From: Candidatus Bathyarchaeota archaeon
GTDB lineage: Archaea; Thermoproteota; Bathyarchaeia; Bathyarchaeales; Bathycorpusculaceae
Direction: 5' to 3'
Assembly: GCA_026014595.1 (NCBI GenBank)
Contig: JAOZHY010000034.1
Span: 1-53,949, forward strand
Length of the DNA: 53,949 bases
Part shown: one piece after another, positions 16,070 to 22,814 of the stretch
Position numbering within the stretch: position 1 is the first letter of the stretch
Layout of the letters: each line of letters starts with the position of its first letter
Program-made: the position numbers and the translations under genes
The notes under the pieces: generated by a model
The model's database searches: none
What the model saw: only the letters and a program-made list of their open reading frames with translations
Told to the model about the DNA's origin: nothing

Positions 16070-17293
16070 TTGGTTGAAAATGTTAAGGAACTGCTCAAAG
16101 CCCATGAGGGCATAACCCATGAAGTCTACCTGGACAACGAAAACTCGAGCGTGGTTCCCCAAGAAGTGCTCGACGCCATGGCCCCATATTATAATCAAAG
16201 AGCATACGGCAACCCAACACTCACTCATAAGCCTGGCTGGGAAGCCTTCGAAACAATCATGGAGTCAGCCCAAAAAATCAGCAGGTTCATAGGCGCCAAA
16301 ATCCTCGAAGAAATCACCTTTACGCCAGGCGAGACAGAAGCCAATAATTTGGCGTTGATGGGTGCGGCTTTCGCCATGAAAAACAAGGGTAAAAAGATTG
16401 TGGTCTCAGAAATCGAGCCCATAAGCGTGTTGCATGTCGTGGAGTTGCTGCAGAAATTCGGCTTCGTCACCACCAAAATTCCAGTCGATACGCAAGGCTT
16501 CATAGACCTTGCTAAACTGGAGGAAGCTATAGACAAAGAAACAATCCTCGTTAGTGTCTCAGCGGCTAATAACGAAATTGGTACAATACAACCCGTAAAA
16601 GAAGCCGTAGACGTAGTTAAAGCCAGGAACCCTGCGACCCTCTTCCACACCGACGCGTCAGATGCATACGGTCGAATTCCATTGAACGTTCAGGATCTGA
16701 AAGTGGATATGGCGACCGTAAGTAGCTACAAGATTCTTGGACCACGCGGAATCGGCGCGCTCTACGTGCGAGAAGGCATAAGCCTTGACAGAATCCTCGA
16801 AGGTCAAATAGGAACGCAAAAGCTATGGCCTGGAATTGAGAATACGCCCTTGATTGTCGGCTTCACAAAAGCAAGCGAGTTGGCGTTTCAGGATTTTGAG
16901 TCGAACATGAACCGCATGCGCACACTCAGGGACAAGCTAGTGGACGGCATATTCAATGAGCTCTCCGACGTGAAGTTCAACGGTCCGAAAGGCGATAAGC
17001 GAGTGCCTGACAACGCGAACATCAGTTTTCTCAGGTGCGAAGGCGAAGCCTTAACGATTGAGCTGAGCCTCAAGGGCATCTACGTGTCCAGCGGCAGTGC
17101 GTGCAGCAGAAGGCTGCTGCAGCCCAGCCATGTTCTTGTGGCTATTGGTCGCAGGTTCAGCGAAGCACATGGGAGCATCTTGATGAAAACGACGCGATAC
17201 CATACAGAAGAAGATATAACTTATGTTTTGGAAGTATTACCAAACGCTGTAAACAGAATAAGAGGTATAGTTGGCTCGACAGGAGTTGATTAA
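16070..17293 (+). CDS. divergent NifS/IscS-like cysteine desulfurase family protein
   Basis: A 407-residue class V PLP enzyme, first gene of an Fe-S assembly operon. The PLP lysine is Lys221 (SSYKILGPRG) and the sulfur-carrying Cys345 is intact (SSGSACS). Several cofactor-contact residues differ from IscS. The His that stacks on PLP (SxxEH) is Pro117, the Gln of HVDATQ is Asp198, the His before the lysine is Tyr220, and the RSGT loop reads WPGIE. The start is TTG at 16070; the nearby ATG at 16063 meets a stop after four codons. It is 2 bases upstream of iscU. It may be a persulfide donor with altered chemistry or a relative with another substrate. Confidence 0.85.
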   Translation: MVENVKELLKAHEGITHEVYLDNENSSVVPQEVLDAMAPYYNQRAYGNPTLTHKPGWEAFETIMESAQKISRFIGAKILEEITFTPGETEANNLALMGAAFAMKNKGKKIVVSEIEPISVLHVVELLQKFGFVTTKIPVDTQGFIDLAKLEEAIDKETILVSVSAANNEIGTIQPVKEAVDVVKARNPATLFHTDASDAYGRIPLNVQDLKVDMATVSSYKILGPRGIGALYVREGISLDRILEGQIGTQKLWPGIENTPLIVGFTKASELAFQDFESNMNRMRTLRDKLVDGIFNELSDVKFNGPKGDKRVPDNANISFLRCEGEALTIELSLKGIYVSSGSACSRRLLQPSHVLVAIGRRFSEAHGSILMKTTRYHTEEDITYVLEVLPNAVNRIRGIVGSTGVD

Positions 17294-17295
17294 GA

Positions 17296-17799
17296 ATGTC
17301 ACGTGTACCATTACCCTACAACCCAAAAGTCCTTGACTTGTTCCGAAACCCCAAGAACCTCGGTAAGATGAAAGACGCCACAGTCGAAGCAGTGGCGGGA
17401 AACCCAGCTTGCGGAGACATGATAACCTTCTACCTGAAAATCAACGAACAAGAAATCATAGAAAAAGCATCCTTCGAAAGCTACGGCTGCGCCGCCAACA
17501 TCGCCACCAGCAGCATAGTCACCGAGATGATAAAGGGCTTAAGCCTCAAGAGCGCTTGGGAAGACATCACTTGGAAAAAAGTAACCGAGGAAGTCGGCGG
17601 CTTGCCCAGCATCAAATTCCACTGCGGAGTCCTCGCCGTAGGCGCTCTGAAACGAGCAATAAGAAAATACTACGCGGATAGAAACTTGGAGCCCGGTTGG
17701 CTACCCAAGGAACTGACTTTCGAAGAAAAACAAGCAGTCGAAGAAGAAGAACTGGCGAAGATGCTTGCAAAGAGGCTGAAAGTAGAGGGAGAAAAATAA
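17296..17799 (+). CDS. iscU: IscU-like Fe-S cluster scaffold protein
   Basis: This is a scaffold on which [2Fe-2S] or [4Fe-4S] clusters are built before transfer to apoproteins. The three conserved cysteines are Cys39 (NPACGD, with Asp41), Cys65 (YGCAA) and Cys110 (KFHCGVLA). At 167 aa it is longer than the usual 125-150 because of a charged C-terminal tail (EEKQAVEEEELAKMLAKRL). It lies between two cysteine desulfurase genes with gaps of 2 and 3 bases, so all three are likely made together. Confidence 0.94.
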   Translation: MSRVPLPYNPKVLDLFRNPKNLGKMKDATVEAVAGNPACGDMITFYLKINEQEIIEKASFESYGCAANIATSSIVTEMIKGLSLKSAWEDITWKKVTEEVGGLPSIKFHCGVLAVGALKRAIRKYYADRNLEPGWLPKELTFEEKQAVEEEELAKMLAKRLKVEGEK

Positions 17800-17802
17800 T
17801 CC

Positions 17803-19038
17803 TTGGATCCCTACAGGATTCGCGAAGACTTTCCAATCTTAAAACGAAAAATAAACGGCAATCCCCTGATCTATTTCGACAATGCTGCTACAACGCAGAA
17901 ACCCAGACAAGTTATTGAAGCCATAAAAGACTTTTACGAGAATCATAACGGCAACGTCCACCGCGCTGTCCACACTTTATCCTTGGAAGCAACAGAACTT
18001 TATGAAAAAGCCAGGGAAAACATCGCCCGATTCATAAACGCGAGGGACTCAGCCGAAATCGTTTTCGTCAGAGGCACAACCGAAGCCATAAACCTCGTCG
18101 CTTACTCATGGGGAATGGGCAACCTGGAAAAGGGCGATGAGGTGCTGATGTCTCTGATGGAGCATCACAGCAACATAGTTCCATGGGATATTGTATCAAA
18201 AATTAAGGGGTTCACCGTGAAATACGCCAAAGTCCACGACGATGGAACACTCGACTACGCGGATTTTGAAAGTAAGTTTACCAGCAAAACAAAAATCGCC
18301 TGTCTCAGCCAAGTCTCAAACGTCAGCGGCGTGGTTAATGACGTTAAAAGAATCGCGAAAGTTGCCCACGACCACGGCACTCTGATGCTGGTGGACGGGG
18401 CACAATCCGTTCCACACATGAAGGTGGACGTCAGAGACGCAGATATCGACTTTCTAGCTTTCTCCGGGCATAAGATGTTGGGTCCAACAGGAATCGGCGT
18501 CCTTTACGGTAAAAAGGAACTTCTCGAGAAGATGAACCCGTTCCAAGGCGGAGGTGAGATGATAAAGGAGGTTGCCTTCCGCCAAGACAAAGAACGATGT
18601 GACATATCTTGGAATGACCCACCATGGAAGTTTGAGGCTGGCACCCCAAACATATGTGGGGGAATCGCTCTGAATGCAGCGGTCAAATACCTTGAGCAGA
18701 TAGGCATGGACGAAGTTCTAAAGCATGAGCGCATGCTGACCAAGTACGCCCTCGAAAAGATGCAGACCTGTTGCAACAGAGTTGCAGTTTACGGGCCGAG
18801 CGAGTTAACGTCAAAGTGCGGTATAATTCCTTTCACCGTGGACGGCTTGTCTTCGCATGATGTGGCACTTTTCTGTGACAATTACGGCATCATGATACGC
18901 AGCGGTTTTCACTGCGCCCAGCCACTTCATCAGGTTTTTAAGCTGCAATCTTCTGCGCGGGCAAGCTTCTACATTTACAACACTCGGGAGGAAGTTGACC
19001 GTTTCATAGAAGTTTTGAAGGAGATTGAACGGCTCTAA
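17803..19038 (+). CDS. sufS: cysteine desulfurase, SufS type
   Basis: This class V PLP enzyme removes sulfur from cysteine as a persulfide for Fe-S assembly. The canonical elements are all present: YFDNAATTQKP, MEHHSNIVPW with His122, VDGAQSVPHM, the PLP lysine Lys224 in SGHKMLGPTG, and Cys371 in RSGFHCAQPL. At 411 aa it is a typical group II (SufS/CsdA) enzyme. The start is TTG, 3 bases after iscU. Compared with the first gene of this operon, its active site is fully conserved, so it is the better candidate for the main sulfur donor. Confidence 0.95.
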   Translation: MDPYRIREDFPILKRKINGNPLIYFDNAATTQKPRQVIEAIKDFYENHNGNVHRAVHTLSLEATELYEKARENIARFINARDSAEIVFVRGTTEAINLVAYSWGMGNLEKGDEVLMSLMEHHSNIVPWDIVSKIKGFTVKYAKVHDDGTLDYADFESKFTSKTKIACLSQVSNVSGVVNDVKRIAKVAHDHGTLMLVDGAQSVPHMKVDVRDADIDFLAFSGHKMLGPTGIGVLYGKKELLEKMNPFQGGGEMIKEVAFRQDKERCDISWNDPPWKFEAGTPNICGGIALNAAVKYLEQIGMDEVLKHERMLTKYALEKMQTCCNRVAVYGPSELTSKCGIIPFTVDGLSSHDVALFCDNYGIMIRSGFHCAQPLHQVFKLQSSARASFYIYNTREEVDRFIEVLKEIERL

Positions 19039-19307
19039 TGGCATCCGTTGACGATTACGTAGCGAGAATCGAGGGAACCTGTGGCGAAGAAAAAGACGTA
19101 ATCGTGATATTCAAATATGACAAGAAAGACGAAGCCATTACCAGAATCCGCCAAAAGGCTCAACTGAAGAACACCATCGCAGGAATAATCTTCGAATTAA
19201 CGTTCAGGGACATTTCTTTCCGCGTTTACGCAAGCGGGAAAGCAATTTTCAGGAGCATAAAAAACAAAGAAGAACTCTACAGCATATTGGCGGCTCTGCT
19301 GCTTTAG
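19038..19307 (+). CDS. small unidentified protein of the Fe-S operon
   Basis: This 89-residue protein starts on the last base of the sufS stop codon, so it is translationally coupled to it. I do not recognise a family. The layout is strand-rich (DVIVIFKYD, then IIFELTFRDISFRVYASGK) and ends in a helix (NKEELYSILAALLL). The half with a strand pair, SGKAIF and a final helix resembles one repeat of a TBP-like or Pcc1-like fold, but that is only a shape impression. Its position suggests a role in Fe-S or sulfur handling. Confidence 0.7.
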   Translation: MASVDDYVARIEGTCGEEKDVIVIFKYDKKDEAITRIRQKAQLKNTIAGIIFELTFRDISFRVYASGKAIFRSIKNKEELYSILAALLL

Positions 19308-19316
19308 AACTCAGAA

Positions 19317-20846
19317 CTAAAGGCTTTTCTTTCCCCTGACTTCCTGAAGAATTGCTTTCGGCAACATACGCGCCTCCTTATCGATAACCATCAAGGTCGC
19401 CAGATAAATTACGCCGCCTATCGCAGTTAAAATCAGCGTCTGCGCTATGGCAAACACTTTTTCCATGGAAGTGGCGGTTGCTGGTATCGCCGCGGGATGA
19501 GGCAGCAAGAACAGCACTGTTGACGCAACGGCGGCAGCTAACACGTATTTGCCTATGCTTTTCCACGGAATATCTATCTTGACCATCTTTCGCACAAGAA
19601 TGATTAGGATAATAAAGGTGAAGAATCGAGCCACTGCATTGATTATGCTAACTGAGAGCGCCGCTACCAATGGTTGCTTGAAGGCATAAACGCTCAACAC
19701 GTAGAATGTAATCGGAAGCGTTATCGCGGAGTGCACATAAGGCAGGGAGAAGGCAACAAATATTCTACTCTTCGCCAGTTCTCGGAAGGATATCTGTTCT
19801 TTTTCGTCTAGACTTTCCATGCCGAAGAGCACCGAAGTAAATATTCCCGCGATGACCGAAACCAATGTGTCCACGGCTAACACGACAAGAATAATCGACG
19901 CATCTGGGAAGTCTGGTCGCAACAGCGTGACATAGGAACCTGACAGCATAATGGCGACAGCGGTCATGGGAATCGCAAACATCAAAACCATCTTCAACGA
20001 AACCGTTACATCCTCACGTTTTTTCTCTGCCAGAAGCTTTGGATAAAGTGCAAAAGCCAAAAAAGAAGCGTAAGAAATGACGTTGGCGATTTGTGCAGCG
20101 GCGCCATATCTGCCACGTGCACCCTCACCGCCCATATCGTAGAGCATGATGAACACGTAGGCCGCTATCTGGTTGCCTACGACGTTGTAGATGTTTGCGA
20201 CGGAGCCTTTTAGCCACTGTTTCACGTATCCCCAGTGGATTCGCTCCTTCATTTGACCTGCCAAGAGTCTGTAGTAGTAGAATATTTGAACAGCAAAGGC
20301 GACCGCCGTGGCGATTACGGCGCCCACGAGCGGCTGCCCTGTCTGAGTTATCAACACGTAGCCTAGAGCGACCTTGCCAACCTGCTGCACCAGCAGTCCG
20401 TAGCCTATTGTTTGTGGGATGGTTGCTTGGAGACAGGACTCGAGCAGGATGATGGCGTACAATTCAGCTATCTGAAATGAGACTATCAGGTATACAGGCA
20501 AATAGCTGAATGAGATCCCCAGTGATGAAAGGACAAAGGGGATAAGCGCCAGGTAAGCAACTGTGCTGATGAGAGATATGGTCAGGTTTGCCATGAACCC
20601 TGTTTTTGCGGCACCTTCTTTTCCGCGGGCAACGAACCGCATGACCCAGAAGGGTGCCACTCCTGACATCAACGTGAAGTAGGCGAGAACGTCGCTGGTG
20701 TTAAACCATATGTCGTATTGTCCTGGAAATGGTAAGGTGGCTTGAGCTACCAAGAACTGGAAGATTAATCCTGTTGCCACGCTAATCAGTTTTGCTGCGA
20801 ATATCACGAAGCCTGAATATTGCAGCCTGATGTCGTTTTTAGCCAC
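19317..20846 (-). CDS. polysaccharide/oligosaccharide flippase (MOP superfamily, RfbX/Wzx-like)
   Basis: A 509-residue integral membrane protein with about 12-14 hydrophobic helices spaced along its length, as in Wzx/RfbX flippases that move lipid-linked glycans across the membrane. The N-terminus (YSGFVIFAAKLISVATGLIF) and the PFWVMRFVARGKEGA loop fit this superfamily. The start is GTG (20846) behind an AAGGTG ribosome binding site. A TATA-like CTTAAATAAG lies about 60 nt upstream. It is convergent with the Fe-S operon, 9 bases apart, and follows the deacetylase/GNAT fusion gene in the same direction. Confidence 0.85.
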   Translation of the reverse strand: MAKNDIRLQYSGFVIFAAKLISVATGLIFQFLVAQATLPFPGQYDIWFNTSDVLAYFTLMSGVAPFWVMRFVARGKEGAAKTGFMANLTISLISTVAYLALIPFVLSSLGISFSYLPVYLIVSFQIAELYAIILLESCLQATIPQTIGYGLLVQQVGKVALGYVLITQTGQPLVGAVIATAVAFAVQIFYYYRLLAGQMKERIHWGYVKQWLKGSVANIYNVVGNQIAAYVFIMLYDMGGEGARGRYGAAAQIANVISYASFLAFALYPKLLAEKKREDVTVSLKMVLMFAIPMTAVAIMLSGSYVTLLRPDFPDASIILVVLAVDTLVSVIAGIFTSVLFGMESLDEKEQISFRELAKSRIFVAFSLPYVHSAITLPITFYVLSVYAFKQPLVAALSVSIINAVARFFTFIILIILVRKMVKIDIPWKSIGKYVLAAAVASTVLFLLPHPAAIPATATSMEKVFAIAQTLILTAIGGVIYLATLMVIDKEARMLPKAILQEVRGKKSL

Positions 20847-20980
20847 AACAGCACCTTACATCTTTTTTCATTGCAATACACCGAATAGGTATTTATCCTT
20901 ATTTAAGCAAGTAAAAAAAGGTAAATTCCTTTGAATTGCCCTTTTTCAATTCAGCCACCAAACTCTGTTTGCTGCCGGTT

Positions 20981-22456
20981 TTACAAGCCCGAACGAAGCC
21001 TAATCCGAACGCGGGTTCTGCTGATCCAGTTGTAAACTGGGAAAAGCCTGTTCTTGATGGGTTCGGGAAGGGCGTCTTTGGCTTCCTTGTGCAATCTCAG
21101 CTTCACGGCGATTCGCCCTTTTCTAGTGATTGGCACGTAGTACCGTGTTAAGGGAAAACGTGTGAAGCCGTTGCTTTCCTTGAACCTGTCCAGGGACGGG
21201 TGGTTTCCCATGCGTCCATACATTATCCATTCAGTTTGTTTAGCGGCGCAGACTTCTACGGCTTTTGCCACCAGTGCGTTGTTTACCGCTTTGTCGAAGT
21301 GCTTCTGCAGGGACAGTATCTGGGAGATTATCCCGATCTTGTCGCCTTGGATGAGTTGTATGAAGCCTATAAGCTCGTCTTGGAGGAGTGCGCCTATGAA
21401 AATGCTGTTCTGTGCGGAGAGCACGGCGTTTTTTACGTTTTGCAATGTGTCTCCGTAGTGGGAGAATGCTCTTTCCTGTCGTATTGGGGTTTCATTGTAA
21501 ATTCTCCAAATTCCTTCAGCGAACTTCTCATCTGGTTCAGCGATTTGGGTTTTCACGCCGCTCTTTTCTGCTTTACGGATCATGTTTCGCGTTTTTTTTC
21601 CAATGTTTTCCCACCAATCCTTGTAGGTGGTTACCTTGAGGAGTGCGATGTTGTCTTGTGTTTTTGGCCATGAACTTGGTGGACTGGAGATGCTGCAGCA
21701 CCATCGGCGTTCTATGAAGGTGAAGATGTCAACGCCTCTTTCGCCGAGTTTCTCTAATAGCTTGGTTGAGGGAAATACGTTTTGTTCGTATTCTTTTTGG
21801 TTGCGTGCGATTTTTACGAATCTTCTTTTTTGTATTTCAAACGTGTCTAGTTCGTGGTCGACATCTAGGATTTTTTGCAGCACAGAATAGTATGGTCCTC
21901 TGGGGTTAAGCTTTCCTCTTTTAAAGAGCCAGTCAGGATGTATTTCTATGACTTGGTTTTTTGCAAGGGCTTCTTGTGCCATCTCGGTTACCCTAACAGG
22001 AGAGTGAGAGCAACAAAGCAGGTCTATGGCAATTGTGGGGTAGTCGTGGAAGGATTTCAACGGGAACCCTTCTGGAACCTGCACTCTGGCTTGGTTTAGT
22101 TTTCGTCGCCACAGGATGCGACCGAACAAGCGTGCAGTTCCGTGGATTGTGTAGTAGCTTATTTTTTTCCCGGTGGCTGATTCCAGAGCAGATAGTTCAT
22201 TCCACGGATGATTTACGACGTGCAGGCCTATCTCGTGCTTCGGATTTGCCGTGAGAGAGAGCAGCTGCTTGTCGGGAAGCGTTTTTGTGGTGAAGAACCA
22301 GTACGCTTGCCCGTTTTTGGGCGACTCGTTTATCATCTTGGCGATCGTTTTGCAGTTTTTGAGGTAGTCAGCACCTAACTTTACGCCGAGAAGTGTGTAA
22401 GCAAAGCTTCTGAGTCTCGAGGGATATGGGTAATCAACGTCAATTCTGATTTTCAT
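20981..22456 (-). CDS. polysaccharide-deacetylase-like domain fused to a GNAT/FemAB-like acyltransferase
   Basis: Numbering from the ATG at 22456 gives 491 aa; an ATG at 22477 adds 7 residues. The N-terminal half starts KIRIDVDYPYPSRL and contains HEIGLHVVNHPW, the pattern of a NodB-type deacetylase: metal-binding Asp near the N-terminus and paired His residues, with YYTIHG and EIHPDWLF downstream. From about residue 270 the protein is GNAT/FemAB-like (KTRNMIRKAEKSGVK, FIGALLQDELIGFIQLI, NHPSLDRFKESNGFT). It is cytoplasmic as read. It probably modifies a sugar or glycolipid precursor, first by deacylation and then by acylation. Its neighbour is a flippase. Confidence 0.75.
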   Translation of the reverse strand: MKIRIDVDYPYPSRLRSFAYTLLGVKLGADYLKNCKTIAKMINESPKNGQAYWFFTTKTLPDKQLLSLTANPKHEIGLHVVNHPWNELSALESATGKKISYYTIHGTARLFGRILWRRKLNQARVQVPEGFPLKSFHDYPTIAIDLLCCSHSPVRVTEMAQEALAKNQVIEIHPDWLFKRGKLNPRGPYYSVLQKILDVDHELDTFEIQKRRFVKIARNQKEYEQNVFPSTKLLEKLGERGVDIFTFIERRWCCSISSPPSSWPKTQDNIALLKVTTYKDWWENIGKKTRNMIRKAEKSGVKTQIAEPDEKFAEGIWRIYNETPIRQERAFSHYGDTLQNVKNAVLSAQNSIFIGALLQDELIGFIQLIQGDKIGIISQILSLQKHFDKAVNNALVAKAVEVCAAKQTEWIMYGRMGNHPSLDRFKESNGFTRFPLTRYYVPITRKGRIAVKLRLHKEAKDALPEPIKNRLFPVYNWISRTRVRIRLRSGL

Positions 22457-22477
22457 CGACTTTTCTTCGGTCTGCAT

Positions 22478-22490
22478 CTTTTAATAAAAA
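22478..22490 (-). promoter_or_regulatory. TATA-like box for the deacetylase/GNAT fusion gene
   Basis: Read on the minus strand this is TTTTTATTAAAAG, centred about 28 nt upstream of the ATG at 22456. The spacing supports that start and a leaderless mRNA. Confidence 0.45.
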
Positions 22491-22814
22491 CCTTGCACTC
22501 CGTATATAAACTTCTATGCGCAAAACCGCTTTTAAGCACTGCGCGACACTCATTTTTATTTCCTTGGGGAAAAAGGGTGCGAAGGCATTTTTCTTGGGTG
22601 TTTTCTCCAGCTGGGACTGATGTGCATTTTCTGCCTAACCCCCTCTATCATAGAATGGGGTATAAATCAAAAATCGCACCTGCGAGTACCATATACTTGA
22701 CTTCTTGAAAATATGGAATTCAGCCATACCGCAGTGAACGAAAATAGATTTTGGTGGGTCAGCAAACATTTTAGTCTGGACTCGTCATAGAAGTAACCGA
22801 GGAAAGAATCGAGG
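22478..22814. other. 337-nt divergent intergenic region with an inverted repeat beside a TATA box
   Basis: No gene is seen here. On the plus strand a TATAAAT box lies at 22661-22667. Immediately upstream is an interrupted inverted repeat (22639-22660) in which TCTAT and ATAGA flank one base, with CCCC and GGGG outside. This may be an operator for the polB promoter. A start near 22690 would leave a leader of about 125 nt before polB. The rest shows no clear structure. Confidence 0.4.
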
